Counted from the stretch's first letter, positions 50,223-61,032 are shown. The stretch is DNA of 64,000 nucleotides from Primulina eburnea (GCF_022965805.1 NC_133103.1:44313610-44377609); one strand, 5' to 3'. The notes: generated by a model not told the origin, from the letters alone. Made by a program: numbers and translations.

Positions 50223-50747
50223 TGTGGGGACCCGGACACTAATCAATTCTTAATCATCATCAGGATCAATTTACTAATCAAGTAATTAGGGTCATAAAAT
50301 TTTTTTCTTTTTAATGCGGAATGTAGAGAAATCAAACTAATATACAACTCAGTATAAAATAAAGTACAAGTCCTGTACCGTCTTCAAATCAGTAAAAACT
50401 AAGGTTCAACATCTAATTATCAAGTGCCAAAACCCTATATACATCAAAGTCCGAAGTCTCCACGCTAACACGATCTCTCCTCATCTCCTGGACCCTGATC
50501 ATGTCCAACCTGTTGTCATGTACACATACAAACAAGAAAACAGCCGGATAATTCCGGTGAGAATATAATCCCAGTATAAATCAACGAAACATGCAATCAT
50601 ATGATAAACATAAAAGCATGGACAGATAACAGCAATATATATCAAAAGCTGAAACATAATCAATATCAAAGTGTCGACAATGCTCGTGACTCCACGACTC
50701 AGACTAGACTCAATCCTAGTCTAGGGATCCCGGTTTCCAGATGTGGT

Positions 50748-50905
50748 ATTCCTATATCGACCAACAGTAATAGAAAAGACTCCAGTTCTATCCACGTCGA
50801 TATAACCAAAATACCCAGATGTAAAGATGTTAATATTCCTATATCGACCAACAGTAATAGAAAAGACTCCAGTTCTATCCAAGTCGATGTAACCAAACAT
50901 CTAGT
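50748..50905. repeat. 87-bp tandem duplication within the Gypsy-3 LTR
   Basis: ATTCCTATATCGACCAACAG begins at 50,748 and again at 50,835. The two copies stay alike through the GACTCCAGTTCTATCCA and GTCGAT-TAACCAAA segments with a few substitutions. It is a simple local duplication. Confidence 0.85.
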
Positions 50906-51715
50906 GTCCTGACCTAACCGTCATGGACTGTGGTCCTATCGCCAATACACTATCTTGTGACATCGTGCAATGCGCCCGTGGCTATCCCGCCACTATCAGG
51001 TACTTCTGTCACAAGATTACTCGTCTAATTCATGCTCCTAAAATTCCATAGAACATGCATTTAATCAAATCAATAATCACAATAATAAAACATAATAGCA
51101 AGTATGTGATTTAGGGAAACTCAAGCACATCCCACTTGAGTCCATGTCCCAATACCACATTGACTTATACCTTTCGTTTGTAGTTTCGGTCTGGAATTCA
51201 AACTCTGTCAATCCTTCAATCTGGCAATGACAATATCAATCATATCATATCAATATACCGTTCAAATCAATTCCAATCTGATTAATAATTCAAAATCGAC
51301 GGTACAACCGCACAATCCTGATATCCCGGTCAATATAACATCACCAGGTAGTAATTTCCTCACTCAGATTCAATACTGATAAAATCTGATATCATATCTC
51401 AGTCACTTACTTCAGAAAATCATAACAATTCCATAATCAATCTGTTTCTAAATCTGACTTCGATTCTGTGATGTCTAACACGTCCAGAACATCATATATG
51501 AATTTCATTCGATTCTGACAATATCATAATTTCAAAACATGTCAAAACGTAGGAAAATTTACGTCCAGTTGTAGCCTGCGTTGATATGAACACAGTACCG
51601 AAGTCGGATTCAAAATCAGACGGACGGATTTCTCGTAAATCGAATTCTAAAATCAAATTGTAAAGTTGGCCTTGGTTTTCTTGATTTCCTTCCTTTTTCT
51701 TCTGAAGGACGTTTG

Positions 51716-51716
<1 letters not shown>

Positions 51717-51790
<74 letters not shown>
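51717..51790. repeat. (TA)n microsatellite at the Copia-2 insertion point
   Basis: About 74 bases of uninterrupted TA end exactly where the Copia-2 LTR (TGAAAGGGGATCGG) begins. TA runs are unstable, so the length is likely polymorphic. Confidence 0.9.
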
Positions 51791-51795
<5 letters not shown>

Positions 51796-53929
51796 GGGGA
51801 TCGGTTACGGTGACCGGAAGCGCAACGGAAGTTTAAAATTTTAATTTTCATCAAGAAATTTCGGCCACCTAGTGAAAGTGTGTAGAAAATACAATAAAAC
51901 ACAAAATGACATCAATAGTGTGTTAAGAAATGTACCTATCAATCACAAGGATTGATGTATGGCTCCAACTAAGGTGTAAACACATTAGCTCTTCAATGGT
52001 AGAAACTATCTACAAGCTCTCCTTGTTCTTGAATCTTTCCTTCAAATTAGGCCCACCACCAACTAGCTAGAACCATTCTAATTTTGCACTAGAAAAATTA
52101 GAGCATTTTTCTTTGAGAAGTGTAGTGTTTCTTCAACAATTGAAGAACAAAAAATTGGAGAGGATGAATAGTATTTTCGGCCACTATTCATGCTAGGAGA
52201 GAAGGAGAGACATTTTTTTGGTTGTGGGAAAAATTAAAGTAAAAAAGTTGCATGCCAAGCCTTGGTTATACAAAAAATTTTCTCCCAACCCTTCACCTCC
52301 CATGCATGCATATATTATACGGTTTTTAACATATTAAAAAAACCATGGACTAAATTTAATTATCTCAAACATTTTGAGACTAATTAAACATTACTTGAAT
52401 TTACTCAAGTCCACTAGTTAAATAATTTATTTAAATTGAGCTCTACAAGACTCAATATAATTTAATTAATTCAACATTTGAATTAATTTAATTATTTGGA
52501 CTCTACTAGGTCCACTAGTGTTTAATTAATTCAACACTTGAATTAATTTAATTTAGTCCATAATAATGTTTATGAAAATCACAATTTTCAAATACATTAT
52601 TCACTTGGCCAACTTTTAATTTAGGAACACTTCCATAAATTAAAATTTACATTTCTCTCATAGAAGTCATACTTCTATTTTTCTTTACGCTTATAAACTC
52701 ATTTATAAGCCGTTCAACACATTGAACTATTTTCTCCTTTATAGAAGTCATACTTCTAATTTTCCTTACGCTAATAAACTCCTTTATAAGCCGTTCAACA
52801 CATTGAACTATTTTTACTTCTCAACGGGATCTAGAAAGCTAGTACTTGTGTGGCCCTCAATGGTTCACTGATACAACTAGCCGTGGGTTCACATCTCTAT
52901 GTGATTTGGATTAAACATGTCCTTATATGAGCATACCCCAATTGCTCCATTCTTACTTATCAACTCCTTGATAACAAGAACGTCAGAACTCAAGTCTGAT
53001 AGTACCCAACCAATCATGTTAAACGCCTAGCAGCATCGCTTACATGATTCCCTAGGTATCAAATGATAGTGCCTGCAAGAACCATTCAATTATGGTTAGC
53101 GTACAGTACGGTCCCTTCAACTCATATATCCCGACCGTTTCGACAACCATTGGTATATCGAGAGTTGTCAATGAATCGATACTATGTGTCATGTCATAGT
53201 TGCATCGATGGTGTAATCTATGAAACCCCTTTCATAATTACAACCATACTCTGATCAGAGATTTCAACCTACATAAACATGATAACACATAGGATATCCA
53301 TACCCGAAGGTAAGCGGTGAATCCCCGACTACAATGCATCGACTCCTAAATGTTTCGACAGAACACCCAACCTTGCCACCTGATGACCCCATGAGAGTCG
53401 GTAAACAAGTCAAAGTGTAATTCTAGCACATAGAGTCCTCAATGTTGTCCCGGATCATAAGGACTAATGGTGTACAACCATAAACTAGGACGTTTCCACT
53501 CGATAAGTGAGAACCACTTGGATAATCCTTTAATGGAGGGTTGTTCAGTGCACTCTACCAGGAGCACCTCTCTGCATTCTCGAACATCACAATGTCCCCT
53601 ACCAATGAAACATGGTATTCACATCGCAGATACTAGTCTCGAACTCTAGCGGCCTATATCCTTCTTAGCGGCGGCTGAATCGACTAGGAACTGTTTAGAA
53701 TATACAGTATTCCAAATATGAGCTTCATGATACTCATCATATGAGCATCTCATATTCTTTCTACTATTTGTATATTCAAGGTCTTTATCTATGCAACTAG
53801 CATGAGTATACAGATAAAGATTTTCCGAAACAATAATTTCAAATATTATTAAAATAAAGATTGCTAATACATAGAGTTTCATTGTGAACACTCGGCCAAC
53901 ACTTGGCTCGACGGGCACCTACTCTAACA
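51791..53929 (-). repeat. 3' LTR of Copia-2 (complete, 2,139 bp)
   Basis: Plus-strand ends are TGAAAGGGG and ACTCTAACA; on the minus strand it runs TGTTAGAGT...CCCCTTTCA. It contains a tandem duplication of about 75 bp (about 52,674-52,822: GAAGTCATACTTCTA ... CCGTTCAACACATTGAACTA, twice). It also has a duplicated AATTAATTCAACA-TTGAATTAATTT block (about 52,465-52,550) that is single in the other LTR. The plus-strand open frame at 53,063-53,254 has no recognised product. Confidence 0.88.
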
Positions 53930-53941
53930 ATCTCCCACTTG
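53930..53941 (-). other. Polypurine tract of Copia-2
   Basis: Minus strand AAGTGGGAGAT sits directly before the LTR start TGTTAGAGT and would prime plus-strand DNA synthesis. Confidence 0.75.
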
Positions 53942-54240
53942 CACTAGAGCCAACTACCCATATGCTTCAAACCCATTGATTCGCGATGCATCTCGAATAA
54001 TGGTCCAGGTAAAGGCTTAGCTAGTGGATCAACAACATTATCTGCGGAGCCGACTATGTCAAAAGACACTTCTTCCTCTTTCCACAATCTCTCCGAGGAT
54101 GTGGTACTTTCTCAATACATGTTTGGACTTCTGATTAGACCTTGGCTCCTTTGCTTGAGCTAAAGCTCCCGTGTTGTCACACAACACCGGGAGAGGAGCA
54201 ACTCCATTAGGAATGACGTTCAACTCTTAGACGAAATTCC

Positions 54241-54974
54241 TTATCCAAACAGCCTCCTTGCTGCATCTAATGCAGCAATGTATTCGGCCTCTGTGCTGGA
54301 ATCCGTAGTATTGTCTTGCTTGGAACTCTTCCAAGAGACAGCAGGACCATTGAGCATGAATACAAACCCAGAGGTTGACTTCGAGTCATCGATATCGTTT
54401 TGGAAGCTAGAGTCGGTATAGCCTTCCAATTTCAGTTCTCCACCCCATAGACCAAGAACAATTTATTGGACCTTCTCAACTACTTGAGGATGTCTTTCAC
54501 AGCTTTCCAATGTAGAAGACCAGGGTTCGATTGATATCTACTCACTACACTTAGTGCGAAAGCCACGTCAGGACGTGTAGATATCATCTCATACATGATG
54601 CTACCAATCGCAGATGCATAAGGAATGCTTGTCATCGCCGCTATCTCTGCATCAGTCTTGGGAGACATAGACTTGGATAGGGACACGCTATGACACATTG
54701 GTAGATGTCCTCTCTTGGACTCATCCATCGAGAACCGCTTCACGATGATATCAATGTATGTGGACTGGGTGAGACCAAGCAATCTTCTTGATCTATCTCT
54801 ATAGATCTGTATTCCCAATACAAAAGATGCTTCACCCAAGTCCTGTATCGAGAACTTACTTTCTAACCATATTATAGTTGATTGCAACATTCCTACATCA
54901 TTCCCAATGATTAGAATGTCATCAACATAAAACACCAGGAATGTCACAACACTCCCACTGACCTTCTTATACAC
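54241..54974 (-). pseudogene. Copia-2 reverse transcriptase C-part and RNase H
   Basis: The frame 54,974-54,480 reads VYKKVSGSVVTFLVFYVDDILIIGND, with the catalytic YVDD at 54,918-54,929, then FSIQDLGEASFVLGIQIYRDRS, YASAIGSIMYEMISTRPDVAFA and LHWKAVKDILK. The next frame (54,429-54,241) gives RNase H text: GYTDSSFQNDIDDSKSTSGF, VSWKSSKQDNTTDSSTEAEY. A frame change of about 50 bases separates them. Both are typical copia sequences, but they are not one open frame. Confidence 0.88.
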
Positions 54975-54999
54975 ACAGGGTTCCTCAGGATTCTTATCA

Positions 55000-55715
55000 A
55001 AACCAAACTCTTTGATTGTACTGTCGAATATGAGGTTCCAACTCCTAGATGCCTGCTTTAGACCATAAATAGATCTTTGAAGTTTTCATACCATATGCTC
55101 ACTTCCGATAGATGTAAATCCTCCAGGTTTGAGACATGTAAATCTCTTCCTTAATATCCCAATTAAGAAAGGCTGTCTTGACATCCATCTGTCATATCTC
55201 ATAGTCATACCATGCAGCTATGGCTAGCAATATGCCAATATCTTTATAGACTTGAACATTGCAACTGGTGAAAAGGTTTCCTCAAAGTCAACTCCTTGTC
55301 TTTGAGTATATCTTTTTGCCACCAATCGCGCCTTGAAGGTCAATACCTTCCCATCCACCCCAAGTTTCCTCTTGTAAATCCATTTACACCATATGGGAAC
55401 AATTCCCTCAGGTGGATCCACGAGATTCCACACTTGGTTCGAATGCATGGAATTCATCTTAGATTCCATTGCTTCAAGCCACTTGGATGAATCGGCATCA
55501 GATAATGCTTCCTTGAAGGTCCTTGGATCACATCCATGGTTAGGCTCATCATGACCCTCTTCAAGAAGCAGACCATACCTCATAGGTGGTCTCGAGACTC
55601 TCTCGGATCTTCTAGGAGCTTGTATCTCCTCTCTTGGCTTTTCGCGTGTGGGTTCTATAATTGTGGGTGTCTCTCGAACCTCTTCGAGTTCTATCATCTC
55701 CCCTTTTCTATCCAA
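55000..55715 (-). pseudogene. Copia-2 reverse transcriptase N-part, frameshifted
   Basis: The frame 55,715-55,224 contains RRSERVSRPPMRYG, WLEAMESKMNSMHSNQVWNL, GCKWIYKRK-like KWIYKRKLGVDG, FKARLVAKRYTQ and GVDFEETFSPVAMFKSI, the usual start of copia RT. Shortly after KILAYC it hits a frameshift. Out of frame, the MDVKTAFLN-type segment with the first catalytic Asp is still readable near 55,180-55,200. A second shift follows before YVDD. RT activity from this copy is not possible. Confidence 0.85.
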
Positions 55716-55890
55716 TAGAAAATTCCTTTTTCAAAAAGGTTGCATTCCTAGAAACAAACACATTTGTTTCTTTGGGATGATAGAAATAATATCCAACAAA
55801 ATTCTTTGGATATCCCACAAAGAAACATAAAATGGATCGACTATCCAATTTATCTCCCACTACCTGCTTTACATAAGCAGGGCTCCCCAT
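55708..55890 (-). pseudogene. Copia-2 integrase C-terminal fragment
   Basis: KLDSRSILCFFVGYPKNFVGYYFYHP followed by NVFVSRNATFLKKEF is the conserved segment after the integrase core in copia pol. The HHCC zinc domain and DDE core that should precede it are absent: fewer than 400 bases separate it from the protease motif. A large internal deletion has removed them. Confidence 0.8.
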
Positions 55891-56149
55891 ATTTTAAGAT
55901 AAGAATATTTGGGAGGCTCATCCATATCTCATATGGTGTCTGCCTTTGAATGGACATTTAATGGAATATCTTTCAATTTTAAGTTATAGAGACCGTTTTC
56001 AAGTTCACCAGTACCAATCAAACATTCATTCATATAAATGTTGCAAACACCTTTGCAAAATAAACAAGAATATCCATTTTTATCATCATAGAAATGGAAA
56101 CAATGTTTTTCACAAAATTAGGTACAAACAAAACATCTCATTAACTTAA

Positions 56150-56345
56150 AACTATTGTTCAACAATAAGTAAACATATTCAATAGCCTTGGCAGCAACTC
56201 TTGCTTCATTGCCCATCCTCTAGAAGGTCACACCTTCCTTAAGCTTTCTACTTCTTCCCATCACCTGTAACTCATTACAAAGATGTGAGTCACAACCGGT
56301 ATCTAATACCCAAGAAGTAGAGTTAATTGAAATGTTTATTTCAAT
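56150..56345 (-). pseudogene. Copia-2 protease fragment
   Basis: Minus-strand translation around 56,325-56,280 gives SWVLDTGCDSHLCNELQV, carrying the retroviral aspartic protease D-T-G. It lies directly after gag, as expected. An in-frame stop follows about 30 codons later and the pre-integrase domain is missing. Confidence 0.75.
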
Positions 56346-57211
56346 TTAGAACATACCGTTTCCAGAACTCTTCTGGGCCAGATATTCCTTGCAATTCTGC
56401 TTCCAATGTCCAGGCTTCTTGCAGTGATGACATACATCATCAGTCTTGTCAGCCTTAACTGGTCTGGCTGCCTCAACGGGATTCGGATATTGCCTCAATA
56501 AGGGCACGTTCTTCTTGGGACGTTGGAAAGAACTCTTCTTTCCCTTCCCATGTGGATCAATCTTCGTACCAGATGAAGAACCCACATAAAGAACCAACTT
56601 CTCTTTCTTGATGGTTGATTCAAACGTAACAAACATATTCACCAACTCCTCAAGGGTCGGCTCCATCTTGTTCATGTTGAAGTTCACCACAAAAGGATCA
56701 AATGAGCTAGGCAATAATAACAGCAACATGTCGGTGGTCAACTCCGAAGGCAAGATCATATCCATGCCAACGAGCTTATCCACGAGCCCAATCAACTTCA
56801 GGCCATGCTCATGGACCGAGGCCCCATCTCGAATGCGCATAGTGATCAGCTCCTTGACGGTAGCATGCCTAAGAGGCCGTGTTTGCTCACCAAAGAGCTC
56901 TTGAGATGCAAAAGAATGTCAGCAGCACTCTTTGCATCCTCAAAACGCCTCTGCAGCTCATCATTCATAGAAGTCAGCATATAACAACTGGCTATCAAGT
57001 CATTGTCACACCATTCCTTGTAAGTCTGCAATTCCTCAGGAGTGCAGTCAGTTGGAGCCTCAACAGGGGGCGACTCATTCAGTGTATATGCTACCCTTTC
57101 CGAATTCAAGACGATTTTCAGGTTTCTTAGCCAAGTGAGGTAATTAGGTCCAGTTAATATGTGTTTGTCGAGTATTACGGATATCGGATTGCGAATCGAA
57201 GACATTGTCAA
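56346..57211 (-). pseudogene. Copia-2 gag, split by a frameshift
   Basis: The first frame (57,211-56,846) starts MTMSSIRNPISVILDKHILTG and includes NYLTWLRNLKIVLNSERVAY and CYMLTSMNDELQRRFEDAKS. The second (56,840-56,346) continues with GLKLIGLVDKLVGMD, LPSSFDPFVVNFNMNKM and the zinc knuckle CHHCKKPGHWKQNC. Together they are a nearly full gag of the UBN2/copia type. One frame change around 56,845 separates them. The start was chosen at the first Met after the long leader. Confidence 0.85.
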
Positions 57212-57229
57212 TTTGTACTGAAAATTAAA

Positions 57230-58990
57230 AACAGATAAATGTTGATGACTATTTTAAAATATTTAGTAAGATATGAAGTTTGGACTTTTACTTCATAAAT
57301 ATTTGCTCACACTGTTTTGACATCTTTCACTACCCTCTAGTGAAAACGGGAAACTCCTTTCCTCAGTAGGTACATAAGGTCCAATTAGCGAATTATGATC
57401 CCGAATAATATCAGCCAATCACAATTCCTAAAAGGTAGTTTCCAATTGCATCACAATGCAACCCTCTACGTAAATTTTTGTCTCACGTTTGATTAGGACC
57501 CAATAATATGACGTCGTTCATCTTCACGTGTCAAGCCTTACCCATCGATGTTGAACCTTAATAGACGGTCGTCATGAGTTCCCCCAATAATATGAGCCGA
57601 AATCATGGGAGTTCCACGTAGTTCACATCACCATGTCAATGGATGTCACAGCTTTCCGGCACCCAAAGCTCCCCCAATAATATGAGCCGAGCCCCGAGTA
57701 CGGGTAGCGTTCATCATGCACCCATTGTCGATGGAAGACAAGGAAATTATAAACAAATTTATAATTCCCCTTTTCGGGCTTGATATTAATTTTGAATCTT
57801 ATTCAAAATGAGGGTTTTTTAATTTTGAAAGGTCTCATCATTAATTTTATTTAAAAGCTCGCCATGTTTGATCGTATGTTTGCCGGATTCATGCAACTTT
57901 GTTATTATCATAATAATAACGCACATACTCATTATTTATAACATATCATGCATATGTTATAAACAGTAAACAAACAAGGATGATCAGTCGCCCCAATACT
58001 AACGGACCGTGTGAGCTAAACACGGGCCTAGGTCCAATCCTAGGGAAATGCATGGGATGCAAATGCAACTATTACATTAGCTTCCAATATTTACATGTCT
58101 TCGATCTTCATAATCATCATGGCCACCATCTTCCAATCTTGATCATCCACTATACTAATATTTACAAATAAATATCCATGGCAAATAGGGATACATCTCA
58201 TGGGGTGGGAACGGGCCATAAACCAAGCCCACTTTATAAATTGATAATTATTACAATCATTCAACACAAAATATCATAGCATACACCTAGCAAATTGGGC
58301 TTGGGCTTTTGATCATCCTTCATGCATAATATCACATATCATACACCATCAATTAATTATCACAATAATTAATTGATCCAATATTATATATCTTGATCCA
58401 ATCATTAACCGCCACGATTATAAACTAAATTAACAAAATATACAAACACCTTTGTCTACTTTCCAATTAATTTATTTATAACCGAATTTCTTGTAAATCA
58501 CCATTTACTATAAATATTTAAAGTCCAACTTAAAATATTTATTTCATGAGAAAATGTTTGCAACTTTTGTAATTTTAAACTTAAGGGCCCAAAAATTCAT
58601 TTTTCACCAAAAACGTTTTGGCCCATTTAAAATTCACAAATATGTTAGCCATCCAATGGCCCAACAACTCAAGTCCATGACACTTGGATATTTTAAAACA
58701 CCTTTTGAAAACCCTAGTCGTCATCTCCGTCGCCGAATTCCGGCCAACTTACCAAAATTTATTTTTTTTATTTTAAAAAATGTTGGGGCTGTTCGGGCAG
58801 CCCCTTGGGCTGCCCTTGCTGCCCGTTTCGGGCAGCCCCTCGGGCAGCCCAAGCTGCCCGAAATGGGCAGCAACTTGCTACCCAAAACCCGCCCCAATCC
58901 GGCCTTGAATTCGTTGCAAAATTTTGTCCTCATGTGGTTAGAAATCAATCTCAACATAATATCTTGTAGTTGCTACACAAAATCGTAACC
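57230..58990 (-). other. Copia-2 long untranslated leader with repeated motifs
   Basis: About 1.76 kb lies between PBS and gag with no recognisable coding region. It holds four copies of a CCC(C/G)AATAATATGAGCC-like motif (57,400; 57,499; 57,581; 57,671) and a GC-rich GGGCAGC/GCTGCCC cluster (58,786-58,883). A plus-strand open frame of 144 codons (58,554-58,988) crosses the cluster but resembles no protein. Confidence 0.65.
58786..58883. promoter_or_regulatory. GC-rich alternating dyad cluster (GGGCAGC / GCTGCCC) in the Copia-2 leader
   Basis: GGGCAGC or its complement starts at 58,795, 58,807, 58,818, 58,830, 58,842, 58,853 and 58,865, with a decayed copy at 58,877. Steps are 11-12 bp, so every second copy is 23-24 bp apart. 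The strand pattern is mixed, giving many possible hairpins. It lies about 110-215 bases downstream of the PBS in the minus-strand RNA leader, where packaging or dimerisation signals are found in other retroelements. Function is inferred only. Confidence 0.65.
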
Positions 58991-59006
58991 ATAGCTCGGA
59001 TATCAC
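58990..59006 (-). other. Probable PBS of Copia-2
   Basis: Minus-strand TGATATCCGAGC, adjacent to the LTR end CCCCTTTCA, matches the tRNA-iMet PBS TGGTATCAGAGC at 10 of 12 positions. Confidence 0.6.
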
Positions 59007-59007
59007 T

Positions 59008-59827
59008 TGAAAGGGGATCGGTTACGGTGACCGGAAGCGCAACGGAAGTTTAAAATTTTAATTTTCATCAAGAAATTTCGGCCACCTAGTGAAAGTGTGT
59101 AGCAAATACAATAAAACACAAAATGACATCAATAGTGTGTTAAGAAATGTACCTATCAATCACAAGGATTGATGTATGGCTCCAACTAAGGTGTAAACAC
59201 ATTAGCTCTTCAATGGTAGAAACTATCTACAAGCTCTCCTTGTTCTTGAATCTTTCCTTCAAATTAGGCCCACCACCAACTAGCTAGAACCATTCTAATT
59301 TTGCACTAGAAAAATTAGAGCATTTTTCTTTGAGAAGTGTAGTGTTTCTTCAACAATTGAAGAACAAAAAATTGGAGAGGATGAATAGTATTTTCGGCCA
59401 CTATTCATGCTAGGAGAGAAGGAGAGACATTTGTTTGGTTGTGGGAAAAATTAAAGTAAAAAAGTTGCATGCCAAGCCTTGGTTATACAAAAAGTTTTCT
59501 CCCAACCCTTCACCTCCCATGCATGCATATATTATACGGTTTTTAACATATTAAAAAAACCATGGACTAAATTTAATTATCTCAAACATTTTGAGACTAA
59601 TTAAACATTACTTGAATTTACTCAAGTCCACTAGTTAAATAATTTATTTAAATTGAGCTCTACAAGACTCAATATAATTTAATTAATTCAACACTTGAAT
59701 TAATTTAATTTAGTCCATAATAATGTTTATGAAAATCACAATTTTCAAATACATTATTCACTTGGCCAACTTTTAATTTAGGAACACTTCCATAAATTAA
59801 AATTTACATTTCTCTCATAGAAGTCAT
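59008..59827 (-). repeat. 5' LTR of Copia-2 (partial in the window)
   Basis: It starts TGAAAGGGGATCGG and matches 51,791-52,670 with three visible substitutions (GTAGCAAATAC, ATTTGTTTGG, AAAAGTTTTC) and one deletion of about 60 bp in the AATTAATTCAACA duplication. The match stops at AGAAGTCAT (59,827), where the next element begins. The remainder should lie beyond that element, outside the window. Confidence 0.88.
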
Positions 59828-60765
59828 TGTTGCGTGTTTTCTTGATTGCTCGCAAGTGCACGACGTCAAGTTATAGTAAAATGTAATTTTGAGTACAAGT
59901 GTCGATCCCACGAGGAATGTATTTCTAAATTTATATTAATGCTTGTAATTAAAATAGTCTCGACTTTATTTAGAATAATCAACTGACAGATTTGTTCGTA
60001 TCAATAACTGAATTGAAAATAAACTTACTTGTAGTACCAAACAGATTTGAACAATGGAATAAAAGATCTAGAGGTCCGATTTCACGCAACTATCCACCAT
60101 GTTCTATTTTGTGTAGCTATATTATAAATGTCCTTCTTATTCATTAACCAAGAATTCTAAATTATCTACTCCATCTCCCGAGTGCTAAGTAGATACTAAT
60201 TATCTAACAAAAAATTGTAACATCTCTGTCAACAATCTAAAATTAAATAACACAATAAGCACTAACTTCTTTTAATGGCTTTAATAGCAATAGATGTCCT
60301 CCCGAACTATATAAATACTATCAATGTATTTTTCCCTTTCTTGTTTATAATTTTTCTTTTCCAAGTGATAATTTATAAATATACAAATCATTCAAGATAT
60401 GGCCAGTAAAATGAAAGCATTAAGATTGGAAAAATACAAATGAACAAGAAAGGAAACTTATATAGCATAAATCATAAATCTCAACACATGGTTTCTAATT
60501 TTGTTCCATCATTCCTCTAGAATTAAGATTTAGTTCATAATAATACAAATAACACAACAACACATAAATCTTAAACAAGACATATCAAATAAAAGTAAAA
60601 ATAAAGAAAGAAGAACTTAGAACAAGAGTTTTGGAGTGTATGAAGTTTTTGTCCAAAAGTGAGCAAGAACTTGTTGAAGAAGATGAACTTGATCTTCAAT
60701 CCTTTCCTTGTAGCCTCCACTCTCTTCCTTGCTCCTCAATATGACCTAGATGATGAAAAAGAGAT

Positions 60766-60775
60766 CCTTTTATAG
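60766..60775 (-). promoter_or_regulatory. TATA box of the Tat/Athila-like LTR
   Basis: CTATAAAAGG on the minus strand, about 430 bases from the LTR start, is a strong plant TATA match and is followed by a pyrimidine/purine leader. It is the likely U3/R promoter. Confidence 0.65.
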
Positions 60776-60867
60776 TCTAGACAAGATTCCCCCCGTAGCA
60801 CACCATTTTCCTCTACTTTTATTCAAAGTCTACAAAGTTCACAATTTCCGGAATGATGTTGGTGCAC

Positions 60868-61032
60868 GACCGCGGGTGCGGTAATGGAAGGACCGCGGGT
60901 GCGGTGTCTGTTCGGCAGAATTCCTCCTGTTCAGCGTGTGAGACCGCGGGTGCGGTCCTAGCATGACCGCGGGTGCGGTCATGCTTCGACTTTGCATCGC
61001 AGGTGCGGTGTGCTAGGGGCTGCGGGTGCGGT
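60868..61032. promoter_or_regulatory. Three doublets of GACCGCGGGTGCGGT, 23 bp apart, in the Tat/Athila-like LTR
   Basis: The 15-mer GACCGCGGGTGCGGT or a variant starts at 60,868, 60,891, 60,942, 60,965, 60,995 and 61,018. The gaps are 23, 51, 23, 30 and 23. Each copy can form a 5-bp stem (ACCGC/GCGGT) around GGGT. Eight-base spacers within doublets differ in sequence while their length is fixed. The cluster lies 175-340 bases from the minus-strand LTR start, upstream of the TATA box. Confidence 0.8.

Larger units (their letters stand above)
50223..51790 (-). repeat. Gypsy-3: minus-strand gypsy-like LTR remnant
   Basis: TGTGGGGACCCGGAC at 50,223 abruptly replaces Copia-1 integrase. Read on the minus strand the segment ends ...GGGTCCCCACA. 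It contains GGCGGGATAGCCACGGGCGC-like text (about 50,965-50,995) similar in style to the GATGTCCCCGCCGCCCGG part of the Gypsy-1 LTR. No coding region is visible. The other end runs into (TA)n and the Copia-2 LTR, so the full LTR is not in view. Confidence 0.5.
51791..59827 (-). mobile_element. Copia-2: minus-strand Ty1/copia element with near-identical LTRs and broken pol
   Basis: In minus-strand order: 5' LTR (59,008 upward, cut at 59,827 by the Tat-like insertion), PBS, long leader, gag, protease, integrase C-terminal piece, RT, RNase H, polypurine tract, 3' LTR (53,929 down to 51,791). Most of the integrase is deleted and RT is frameshifted. The LTR start (minus strand TGTTAGAGTAGGTGCCCG) is a form I recognise from other plant copia elements. 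Over the roughly 820 bp shared, I see three substitutions and one deletion of about 60 bp between the LTRs, which suggests recent transposition. Confidence 0.88.

Noticed and set aside
53063..53649. Plus-strand frames within the Copia-2 3' LTR
   Set aside because: The LTR is non-coding in this family, and the frames have no homology or conserved counterpart in the partial 5' LTR.
58554..58988. 144-codon plus-strand frame across the GC-rich cluster
   Set aside because: It is antisense to the Copia-2 leader. Its Ala/Gly/Pro-rich part is only the translated GGGCAGC repeat.
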